DNA of 64,000 nucleotides from Paenibacillus macerans (GTDB taxonomy: Bacteria; Bacillota; Bacilli; Paenibacillales; Paenibacillaceae). A program made the position numbers and the translations under genes. Of this stretch, positions 55,401-62,741 are shown piece by piece. Positions within the stretch are counted from its first letter, which is position 1, and each line of letters begins with the position of its first letter. Under the pieces are notes generated by a model. The model ran no database searches and had not been told where the DNA came from. It saw only the letters and a program-made list of their open reading frames with translations. The stretch lies in the NCBI RefSeq assembly GCF_900454495.1, contig NZ_UGSI01000001.1, positions 1,674,001 to 1,738,000 on the forward strand, given 5' to 3'.

Positions 55401-57315
55401 TATCCCCGGCAGCTATCGCCTGAATGTCTGACAAGCTCTCGATTTTCTTTGGCGTGTATTGATCTTCCGTATCGCCATGTCCTAATTGACCATACCTCCC
55501 CCTTCCAAACGAGTACACGTCTCCTGACTTCGTTAAAGCAAGGGAATGGAAATCGCCAGCCGCAATCGCTTGAATGTCTGACAAACCTTCGATTTTCTTT
55601 GGCTTGGGTTGATTTTCCGTATTGCCATGTCCTAATCGGCCATACATACCGCGTCCAAACGAGTATACGTCTCCTGACTTCGTTAAAGCAAGGGAATGTT
55701 TACTCCCGGCAGCGATCGCCTGAACGTCCGACAAGCTCTCGATTTTCTTTGGCTCGAGTTGATTTTTCTTATCACCATGTCCTAATTGGCCATAATCATC
55801 AAGTCCGAACGAAAATACGCCGGGGACAGGTGTGCTCTCGCTCACCGTTACGCTGAGCGTTGCATCGCTTCCTGCACTGAACGTAAAGACCAATTTAGTC
55901 GTACCGATCGGCAGGTTAACCAGGTATTCTTTTGTAATGGTGACGATATTGTCAGTTACGTTGTAATCCGTGCCTTTCAATAACGATGTTGTACCATTCG
56001 TAATATCTATGAGCGTATTGCCATTCAACTCCATCGTGACAGTGATATCACGTTGATTCAGGATGTTCTTGTCGAACGACGCCTCGTCCGGATCAATGGT
56101 GCTGTCTTGCTCTTCAACGGCAAGCGCTAGGGAATGATTGGCCCCGGCAGCTATCGCTTGAATGTCCGTCAAACCTTCGATTTTCTTTGGCTCGAGTTGA
56201 TTGGCCGTATCGCCATGCCCTAATCCAGACGTACCGTTTCCAAACGAGTATACGTCGCCTGACTTCGTTAAAGCAAGGGAATGGAAATCGCCTGCCGCAA
56301 TCGCCTGAATGTCCTTCAACCCCTCGATTTTCTTCGGCGTGAGTTGATCATCCGTATCGCCATGGCCTAATTGGCCAGTATTACCCCTTCCGAACGAGTA
56401 CACCTCTCCGGACTTCGTTAAAGCAAGGGAGTGATTAGCCCCGGCAGCTACCGCCTGAATGTCCGACAAATCCTCGATTTTCTTCGGCGTGAGTTGATTT
56501 TCCGTATCACCATGTCCCAATTGGCCATGCAGCCCCCATCCAAACGAGTACACGTCGCCTGATTTCGTTAAAGCAAGGGAATGATTCCCCCCGGCAGCGA
56601 TCGCCTGAATGTCCGACAAATCCTCGATTTTCTTCGGCTCGAGTTGACTATCCGTATCGCCATGGCCTAATCGGCCAGAATTACCCATTCCAAACGAGTA
56701 CACCTCTCCGGACTTCGTTAAAGCAAGGGAATGATTCCCCCCGGCAGCGATCGCCTGAACGTCCGACAAGCTCTCGATTTTCTTTGGCGTGGATTGATCT
56801 TCCGTATTGCCATGTCCTAATCCAGACGTACCGTTTCCAAACGAGTATACGTCGCCTGACTTCGTTAAAGCAAGGGAATGGAAATCGCCAGCCGCAATCG
56901 CTTGAATGTCTGACAAACCTTCGATTTTCTTCGGCTCGAGTTGACTATCTGTATCGCCATGGCCTAATCGGCCAAACAGCCCCAATCCGAACGAGTACAC
57001 ATCTCCTGACTTCGTTAAAGCAAGGGAATGATTAGTCCCGGCAGCGATCGCCTGAATGTCCGACAAACCTTCGATTTTCTTTGGCGCGAGTTGATTGGCC
57101 GTATCGCCATGTCCTAATTTGCCATACATACCCATTCCGAACGAAAATACGCTGACCAAGTTTGCATTTGTCTCTGATTCTTTAGCAGACACGTTGCCAT
57201 AGGGGACTGAAATCAGAAACGACTGGATGAGCAGCACAGCGATGCACAGCTTCACCAAGCCGTTCCCCCTAGTGCTTGTATATGATGGTTTCATGCTTTT
57301 TCCCCATGGATTCAT
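52480..57315 (-). CDS. RCC1-repeat SLH-anchored cell-surface protein
   Basis: About 1611 residues; ATG 57315 has AGGAGG 11 bases upstream (TTG 57324 is too close to it). Order: signal peptide (LVKLCIAVLLIQSFLISVPYG); seven RCC1-like repeats of ~50 residues (HSLALTKSGDVYSFGxG…GxLGHGDTxxQ); a CBM_X2-like Ig domain (STIDPDEASFDKN); seven more RCC1 repeats; FN3; Ig-like and cadherin-like domains; a chitobiase-type CHB_HEX_C domain (ATIYYTTDGSEPASSST); a second FN3; a Gly-rich linker; another cadherin-like domain; three SLH domains. Each RCC1 block fits one seven-bladed propeller. It is the first gene of a two-gene operon with the PQQ-SLH gene. Confidence 0.9.
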   Translation of the reverse strand: MNPWGKSMKPSYTSTRGNGLVKLCIAVLLIQSFLISVPYGNVSAKESETNANLVSVFSFGMGMYGKLGHGDTANQLAPKKIEGLSDIQAIAAGTNHSLALTKSGDVYSFGLGLFGRLGHGDTDSQLEPKKIEGLSDIQAIAAGDFHSLALTKSGDVYSFGNGTSGLGHGNTEDQSTPKKIESLSDVQAIAAGGNHSLALTKSGEVYSFGMGNSGRLGHGDTDSQLEPKKIEDLSDIQAIAAGGNHSLALTKSGDVYSFGWGLHGQLGHGDTENQLTPKKIEDLSDIQAVAAGANHSLALTKSGEVYSFGRGNTGQLGHGDTDDQLTPKKIEGLKDIQAIAAGDFHSLALTKSGDVYSFGNGTSGLGHGDTANQLEPKKIEGLTDIQAIAAGANHSLALAVEEQDSTIDPDEASFDKNILNQRDITVTMELNGNTLIDITNGTTSLLKGTDYNVTDNIVTITKEYLVNLPIGTTKLVFTFSAGSDATLSVTVSESTPVPGVFSFGLDDYGQLGHGDKKNQLEPKKIESLSDVQAIAAGSKHSLALTKSGDVYSFGRGMYGRLGHGNTENQPKPKKIEGLSDIQAIAAGDFHSLALTKSGDVYSFGRGRYGQLGHGDTEDQYTPKKIESLSDIQAIAAGDNHSLALTVSGDVYSFGYGRYGQLGHGNTDSQLITPKKIEGLSDIQAIAAGDNHSLALTKSGDVYSFGRGMYGQLGHGDKENQLTPKKIEGLADIQAIAAGEDQSLALTKSGDVYSFGRGMYGRLGHGNTEDQSTPKKIESLSDVQAIAAGGNHSLALTKSGDVYSFGYGRYGQLGHGDTEDQPTPKKIEGLSDIQLIAGGDYHSLALIVEAPPTGLQATAGDGEVELSWTATDAVDGYNVYRQEADEGTTPVVDRWMVDNDEGPVTGTSYTVDDLTAGKLYWFAVTTVKDESESGYSDPTSETPYTTVAAVASPVAIGVGKGVAPEMLEAYLPEHIPIQLSSLPGTMDADVKWDLKHADYNPDQAGTYEITGELQLPGYVRNPQQLQAKIAVHVWPNTNASLSGITLNGEPLAHFDPDIYTYDVVVPYATEQVTVTAAPYDPAANYEVVGEVVRGGVQPLQVGSNRIDILVTAEDQQEQATYTLHVKRLLQAEQPEQVSKPAASPAGGAVPSGTRVTLSTATEGATIYYTTDGSEPASSSTEYSVPIEVTTEMTLKAIAAKDGMLDSDVMEEQYTIATIPAPANLTASSADRSVTLKWEAVTGTGSVTYAVYQAEGTSAPVDPANWKLIQSNVPANSYIVTGLTNGTTYVFAVKAVSAEGASDFSNAATATPRAPGGNRGSGGGGGGRMLSNNADLADLQVWAGGKQLKLSPSFASETTEYTARTESERIEMVIKEAHSAAKVVWKDKVVADRIQVDLEEGDNKIVLTVQAEDGTKKTYTLTVYREMPKTTEPVIAFTDIAGHWAEDYIKRATAKGIVSGYPDGTFKPNNPVTRAEFTVMLAGAMKLEGTGAALTFTDHDQIGRWARQAVAQAAQAGIVIGYSDGSFRPNAQITRAEMAMMIARALKQQLNDNASTGFADDEAIPQWAKGAVEAIRKLGIVDGRGANRFVPDEKASRAEAVVMLVRMLDRWEI
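54775..57215 (-). repeat. Two blocks of seven ~150-bp repeats encoding RCC1 blades
   Basis: Block 1 covers about 56110-57215 and block 2 about 54775-55815, separated by the CBM_X2-like domain. Units share long nearly identical stretches (for example the AAAGCAAGGGAATG and CGAGTACAC regions), which makes unequal recombination or gene conversion likely. Confidence 0.85.
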
Positions 57316-57365
57316 CTCTAACAAATCCTCCTTCAGGTTAATCTCTTCATAGCTTCATCCGATTT

Positions 57366-57371
57366 ATTATA
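57366..57371 (-). promoter_or_regulatory. Candidate -10 element of the RCC1/PQQ SLH operon
   Basis: TATAAT on the minus strand, about 50 bp before the ATG and its AGGAGG site. No clear -35 element is seen at 16-18 bp, which would fit activation by a dedicated regulator such as the adjacent LuxR protein. Confidence 0.35.
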
Positions 57372-57471
57372 CAAACTTCCAATCCCTTTGTGATCAACCC
57401 TGCCTGGCACAAAAGATCAAAAAGGTTGAGCAGGGAGGTGGAGATGATTTATGCAAAAAAAGAGGAACGAG

Positions 57472-60033
57472 TCAGAACAACTGCAGTGTTCTGGCACGTT
57501 CCAACGCTTGTAATCGATTTTTGCTCTGTAATTTGCCGTAGATATTGTTAATATGTGTTTTTACGGTCGCCAGGGAAACATTCAGTTTGAGCGCGATTTC
57601 TTTATTAGACATTCCCGTTTCCATCAACCGAAGCACTCTTTGTTCTCTGGCTGTTAAAACAACCACCGTTCCTTCATGGGGAGTACCGGCTTCCCTTTCG
57701 ACTTGCGGAATCAGTCTTCGCAGCCGTTTCACATAGGATAAAGACACCTTATGGCTGGGGCGGCGATGCTGATGTTGGCGCAATCGGATATAGTGATCCA
57801 GCAATTGCCCAAGAGGTGCCCCTTCGTCGACAAAGGTCCGGATATACCCTTCCGGCCGCGCCAATGCCAGCGCTTCTTCCAGTACGTCCATGGAGTCCGA
57901 AATCCTTCCTTGTAAGGACAGGATCATACTCTTATGAACGAGCAGACGAATTCGGTCGCTTTGCCGTCCTTCTTCTATTGACAGCTGGAGCAGTCGTTCC
58001 GTCAATGCTGCGGCTTCTTCCATTTTTCCTTGCTCCGCCAATATAGAAGCGAGTACATCATATTCCTTGATCATGGATAGCGGAATTTCATCACGGAATC
58101 GGAGGCCGCTCTTTCTCAGCCATTGTCTCACCGGTTTCTCGTCTCTTTTCATCCGGCCCAGCATGGCTCGAAACAAGGCGATTTTCCCGGACAAACGGGA
58201 ATTCGTCGTCTCGGACGTGAGCCGGGCTAACTCGCGTAATATTTGATTTGACGTCTCCTCGTCTCCTTGTACAGCGGCAATACGGGCGAGCCATAGCGCC
58301 GCGATGGTCATCAGGCTTATATTATGATGCGTTCTTCCAATATCATAGGCTTGGCGCATCACCTTTTCCGCTTCGACCAAGCGATTTCGTTCGTACTGCA
58401 TTTTGCCTAAGTCGATATAGAGATGAGCGACAAAATAAATATTTCGGGTTTCGGACCAAATCGAAAGCAGAGGAGTCAGTACCTGTTCCGCCAGTTGAAG
58501 GCTGTCATCCGACACGTAGATGTCAAACACCGGATGATAACCGTCCCGGTCGCTCCCGAACCCGATCAAAAATTCGCCTTCCGCATGTTTCTCGACATAT
58601 TCCTTTGAAAATTGAACGGCATATTCAAATTCACGCTCCATAAACGTGCGAAATGCGGCCAGAAAAGCAAGTCCGGCATGTAATGTTTCGGTTGCCGAAG
58701 AAGGAAGGGAAGCGGTGTTCTCTTCCAGCCAGCGAACCGCTTGCCAATACCCGTCTGTGGCCGCTTCGACATGCCCGGACATGTATTGGGAGGCAAGCTT
58801 TGTCAACAGCATCATCGGCCTGGCAAATAACAGCGTGTCGGGAATTGCGCTCAACCACGTGCAAAGCGTCGTCCATTCCTTGTCCATCAGTTCCTGTGCA
58901 ATTTTCTCTATCAATGATAGCGCATGTTCATAACCGGCAGCCGCAAGGTAATGATCCACCGCTTCATGTGGATAACCGTTCTTTTCAAGCCATTTTCCTG
59001 CTGTCATATGATAGGTTTTCCATTGCCGCGGCTCGCGTATTTTCAACTGCGCTGTCAAAAATTGCCGGAATAAATGATGATACCTGTACCACTCCCTCCG
59101 CTGGTCCAAAGCGACAAGAAACAAGCTTTCCTTGTCTAATTGTTGCAGATACGCATCACTTTCGGCTATACCGGTTACCGCTTGACAAAGTTCGCCCGTC
59201 ATCCGATCCAAAATCGATGTATAGAGTAAAAAATGCTGCATCGTTTCGGATTGAAGGGAAAACACTTCATCGAAGAAGTAATCCGATATATCACGTTCCG
59301 TTCCCGCCATCTTCCAGACCAGCGACGCGGGATCAGCATGTTCATGTAACGACAAGATCGCCAGTCGCATCGCAGCTGCCCATCCCTCCGTCTTTTTTTG
59401 TACGACAGCCGCGTCTTCATTGGATAATTGTATGCCACCGCACTTCGCAAAAAATTCGGTCGTTTCGTCCGGCGCAAACCGGAGATCGCTCGCATCCAAC
59501 GAGATCAGCCTATTTTCTGCTCGTAGTCTGGAAAGAGGAAGCGCTGGAGGATTTCGGCTTGCGAGATAGAGATGGACATGTGGCGGCAAACGTTCCAGCA
59601 GATAAGTGACCCCCTTCAAGATTGATTCTTCTTCGATATGATGAAAGTCATCCCAAACGAGCACCGTTGTTTGCGAGATACGATGAAGCCCGTTGACGAG
59701 CGCGGCAATCAGTGAAACTCCCGATGGATCTTCCACGGCATGACGAAGCACGGCCTGTTCGTTAAAAGACGGATAAGCTTGTTTTAACGCTGCAAGGGTA
59801 TGTGCCCAGAAGCGCATGCGATCATTATCCCCTTGATCAAGCGAGACCCAGGCGACGGGATTTTCCAGCGTCATCACCCACTCGCCGAGCAATGTCGTTT
59901 TGCCATAGCCGGCTGGAGCTGTGATCAACGTAAGCGTGCGATCCAACCCTTCATGCAAAAGCCGGGTGAGACGGGAACGCGCAACAAGCGAGCTTCGCGA
60001 TCGGGGAATATGAAGTTTCGTGGCTATGATCAT
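57472..60033 (-). CDS. MalT-like LuxR-family transcription activator
   Basis: 853 residues from ATG 60033 (GGGAGGGG 6 bases upstream). It has an N-terminal STAND ATPase (Walker A ITAPAGYGKTTLL; TVLVWDDFHHI Walker B), a long helical TPR-like middle that usually binds an inducer, and a C-terminal LuxR HTH (LTAREQRVLRLMETGMSNKEIALKLNVSLATVKTHINNIYGKL). It is co-oriented with and directly upstream of the SLH operon (147-bp gap from its stop to the start), so it may activate it. The ligand is unknown. Confidence 0.9.
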   Translation of the reverse strand: MIIATKLHIPRSRSSLVARSRLTRLLHEGLDRTLTLITAPAGYGKTTLLGEWVMTLENPVAWVSLDQGDNDRMRFWAHTLAALKQAYPSFNEQAVLRHAVEDPSGVSLIAALVNGLHRISQTTVLVWDDFHHIEEESILKGVTYLLERLPPHVHLYLASRNPPALPLSRLRAENRLISLDASDLRFAPDETTEFFAKCGGIQLSNEDAAVVQKKTEGWAAAMRLAILSLHEHADPASLVWKMAGTERDISDYFFDEVFSLQSETMQHFLLYTSILDRMTGELCQAVTGIAESDAYLQQLDKESLFLVALDQRREWYRYHHLFRQFLTAQLKIREPRQWKTYHMTAGKWLEKNGYPHEAVDHYLAAAGYEHALSLIEKIAQELMDKEWTTLCTWLSAIPDTLLFARPMMLLTKLASQYMSGHVEAATDGYWQAVRWLEENTASLPSSATETLHAGLAFLAAFRTFMEREFEYAVQFSKEYVEKHAEGEFLIGFGSDRDGYHPVFDIYVSDDSLQLAEQVLTPLLSIWSETRNIYFVAHLYIDLGKMQYERNRLVEAEKVMRQAYDIGRTHHNISLMTIAALWLARIAAVQGDEETSNQILRELARLTSETTNSRLSGKIALFRAMLGRMKRDEKPVRQWLRKSGLRFRDEIPLSMIKEYDVLASILAEQGKMEEAAALTERLLQLSIEEGRQSDRIRLLVHKSMILSLQGRISDSMDVLEEALALARPEGYIRTFVDEGAPLGQLLDHYIRLRQHQHRRPSHKVSLSYVKRLRRLIPQVEREAGTPHEGTVVVLTAREQRVLRLMETGMSNKEIALKLNVSLATVKTHINNIYGKLQSKNRLQALERARTLQLF

Positions 60034-60227
60034 GGTTAGCCCCTCCCTTTGACTATAAGCATCAGGAATGAACATTTTCCTTACCATTTTACCAAAAATC
60101 TTTTATTTTGGCGGGGCTATCCCTGGTTACACAACGCGGAAAAGTTATGATGTTGACTATTCACAAGGATTGGCGGATCATAGTAGTACAGAACCGGGAA
60201 GAACCCGCGAAACTGCCCCTTCTGCGT

Positions 60228-60452
60228 TCATATCATCGTCGTTGAAATGGATTTTAACATTTCAATCATTCTTTCAATAAAAATCGTAATGATAAAAGGA
60301 CGATGATTCACGATACAAATCCATAATCCGTATCCAATAACAGATACAGCCCCAAAAACTGCTGCATCCCGATAAAGTCTCTTTCGAAGCAATCCCAACA
60401 TCGGCAAACCTATCAAAGGCGCCAGCAGGATGTGAAGCATCAACATGTTCAA
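60228..60452 (-). CDS. Small membrane protein of the ger operon
   Basis: 74 residues. It starts at TTG 60452 (AAGGAGG 5 bases upstream) or at ATG two codons later, directly after the gerAB stop. Helices are at LHILLAPLIGLPMLGLL and AAVFGAVSVIGYGLWICIV. Short two-helix proteins are encoded at the end of some ger operons and modulate the receptor (GerD-independent, 'D' subunit type). Family identity is not certain; position supports a receptor subunit. Confidence 0.6.
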   Translation of the reverse strand: MNMLMLHILLAPLIGLPMLGLLRKRLYRDAAVFGAVSVIGYGLWICIVNHRPFIITIFIERMIEMLKSISTTMI

Positions 60453-60453
60453 T

Positions 60454-61545
60454 TCATCCTCCTTTTCGCTTCTCGAACGTGCGTTTGACCCATGTTGTCA
60501 CTAGCAACAAAAAGGGGATCAGTAGAACAAAGAAACTGTCATATATGAATGTATATTTTTCATCCCATTCCTCGTTTTGGATCGGGTTTTCATAGATGGA
60601 CAAGGCGGTCGCCGACAACAAAATCGTCAAACCCAGAAAATGAGGCCACCGGGTTTTTGGACGAAATACTTGACGCAGCGTTTCGGAAGCTCCGTAAACG
60701 AGTACCAACAGCTTGATAAAAATCAGAATCAGTAAAATAACGGAGATAATGGAATGGATGTTGACGATCACCTCTCCGATGGAAATTTCCTGCACGGTCG
60801 TATACACTGGAAAGGTAAGTTGTGACGCCCTCTCCACTCCTAATAAACCGATAATCATAAACAAGGTCATGCTAAGAGAAAGGGAAGCGGTCATCAACCC
60901 AAGCAAAAAGGGGCGTGTTGCCCCCTGTTTGACCAGCGGAAACAATATCGTGAGCGCAATAGTTTCCATATAGGGAAAGCCCAAAAAGGAATGGTATTGC
61001 AGGATGGCTCCCAGGTCGGAATGGAAAGCTGGCTGAAGTCTTCCCCAATCCCAGTTCACCATTGCCAGCAACAGAACAAACCAGAACGGGAAGAACAAAA
61101 ACGGAGTGATGATTTGATTTAATCGTCCGATGGCTTCCGTCCCCTGAGCGACCGTGTAAAAGGCGACAAGCAAAAACATGACGTGAAAAACGGTTTTCGG
61201 CGTCTCCGGCATGATGGTTCCATTTAAAAAATCGCTTAAATTTCGAAGAGCCCATCCAGCCAAAATACAGAAATAAAGAAAATACAGGACGGAAACAAGC
61301 GTTCCCAGAGAACGTCCCCAAGCTTCCAGCGGGATTTGCACCAGACTTTTGCCCGGGTAATATCGGAAAAGAAAAATCCAGAACAGACCGACGAGTATGC
61401 CAAAACTTCCTGCCCACAAGGGCATGAGCCAGGCATCCTGTCCCGCCTGTACGACCAGCCGCCCGATCAGCACGAAAAGGGTGGTTCCGAGGATATAATT
61501 GATTGTCAGCAGATAAAACTGGAATCGGGAAATCATTGGCTTCAT
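60454..61545 (-). CDS. Spore germination permease-like protein, GerAB family
   Basis: 363 residues with ten membrane helices (SRFQFYLLTINYILGTTLFVLIG …). The pattern is that of the GerAB/APC-superfamily subunit that binds the germinant in the inner spore membrane. It overlaps the gerAC-type gene by four bases (ATGA). Together with the AA- and AC-type proteins it forms one germinant receptor. Expected expression is in the forespore under SigG; I could not define a promoter in the window. Confidence 0.92.
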   Translation of the reverse strand: MKPMISRFQFYLLTINYILGTTLFVLIGRLVVQAGQDAWLMPLWAGSFGILVGLFWIFLFRYYPGKSLVQIPLEAWGRSLGTLVSVLYFLYFCILAGWALRNLSDFLNGTIMPETPKTVFHVMFLLVAFYTVAQGTEAIGRLNQIITPFLFFPFWFVLLLAMVNWDWGRLQPAFHSDLGAILQYHSFLGFPYMETIALTILFPLVKQGATRPFLLGLMTASLSLSMTLFMIIGLLGVERASQLTFPVYTTVQEISIGEVIVNIHSIISVILLILIFIKLLVLVYGASETLRQVFRPKTRWPHFLGLTILLSATALSIYENPIQNEEWDEKYTFIYDSFFVLLIPFLLLVTTWVKRTFEKRKGG

Positions 61546-62726
61546 CCTGTTCCTCCATAAGGTTGACTCATGCTTCCCGTTCGGAGCAGCCGGGTATTTG
61601 CACGAATCTCAATTTGCGCATTTTTCGCCGCTTGGTCGATATCCGGATGATTTGGCGTTTGTTTGCGCAACAAGTCGTTGATGCTTAACAGATCCCAGCC
61701 ACGCTCCCTTATCATTTGATAGAAAGCAAGCGACTCGTCTGCTATGATCTGATTCAGTCTGTTTTCAAGTCTCTCCACCTCGTTCCGAGACTTCGGGACG
61801 AACTCGATTGTATAGGCAGTGGAAAGTTCGAGGTCCAAGCGGATCCGAACGACAGGTTGATCGGATTTCCAGAAGACCTCACGTTTTATGCGAACCAGTC
61901 TCAATTCCACGGATACCTGTTTTCCTTCCACCTGAAACTGTCGCACGTGGCGACCTCGATCGCCATTTAGCAAATGGTACCAGACCAGCTGCGTATCATT
62001 CAGTTTGCCCGCCATGCGATAATCACGGAAAACCGCCCCGCCTCGGATGATAAAGTTGTTTTGATTGGCGTCGATATCCGCCGACCTTTCCCCGCTGTTG
62101 GAAGAAGGTGCCTCTGTCATTCCGGTGATCAACGGTAATACGATCGTATCCAACTTTTCCATCCGTTCAATCACATCACTGACCTTGATCTGTTTTCCCA
62201 CTAGGAGCGAATTCCGGATCAGCAGGTCGACCCTGGAATCGATCGTGTCAGACGGCACCCGCTCCAGGGGAGTTAATGTTCTCATGACCTGAGATAACGG
62301 TCCGTCGACGATCAGCATCGGGACCGACGAGCGGCCGTTGGGTTGCATTTCGATAAAGTTGACAATATCGCGCATGTTTTGTTTGGCGGCCCGCTGGGAA
62401 ACGAGCAGCACCTTGCAGTGGGCCATAAATAACTTGCGCGGCAACATTTTGTAAATCCTAGATTTGATTTCTCCAAAAGACGATCCACTGATTTCGTAAG
62501 TGTACACAGGGGCTTGTTCGCCTCCCGGCGTACCTTTGGCGGAAGTGCCGCTGAGCGGGTTGATGATCTGGTAATACACGGTTATTTTGTCGCTCTCCGG
62601 ATCGCTGTCCACCCCCATCATACTGACCAGCGCCAGTTCGTTCATCTCCGTCCTGTCCCAGCAAGCCGTAAGCAGGGCGGTAAACATCATCAGGATGAAC
62701 AGACCCGCTGCATACCGGTTGGTCAT
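61542..62726 (-). CDS. Spore germination lipoprotein, Ger(x)C family
   Basis: 394 residues. Signal peptide and lipobox (FILMMFTALLTAC) are followed by the family start CWDRTEMNELALVSMMGVD, and the three-domain body includes KLFMAHCKVLLVSQRAA and the C-terminal INDLLRKQTPNH…AKNAQIEIRANTRLLRTG. It is the outer-leaflet lipoprotein of the receptor. The order AA-AC-AB differs from the B. subtilis order AA-AB-AC and is frequent in Paenibacillus. Confidence 0.93.
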   Translation of the reverse strand: MTNRYAAGLFILMMFTALLTACWDRTEMNELALVSMMGVDSDPESDKITVYYQIINPLSGTSAKGTPGGEQAPVYTYEISGSSFGEIKSRIYKMLPRKLFMAHCKVLLVSQRAAKQNMRDIVNFIEMQPNGRSSVPMLIVDGPLSQVMRTLTPLERVPSDTIDSRVDLLIRNSLLVGKQIKVSDVIERMEKLDTIVLPLITGMTEAPSSNSGERSADIDANQNNFIIRGGAVFRDYRMAGKLNDTQLVWYHLLNGDRGRHVRQFQVEGKQVSVELRLVRIKREVFWKSDQPVVRIRLDLELSTAYTIEFVPKSRNEVERLENRLNQIIADESLAFYQMIRERGWDLLSINDLLRKQTPNHPDIDQAAKNAQIEIRANTRLLRTGSMSQPYGGTG

Positions 62727-62741
62727 GTTTGTTCCTCCAGA

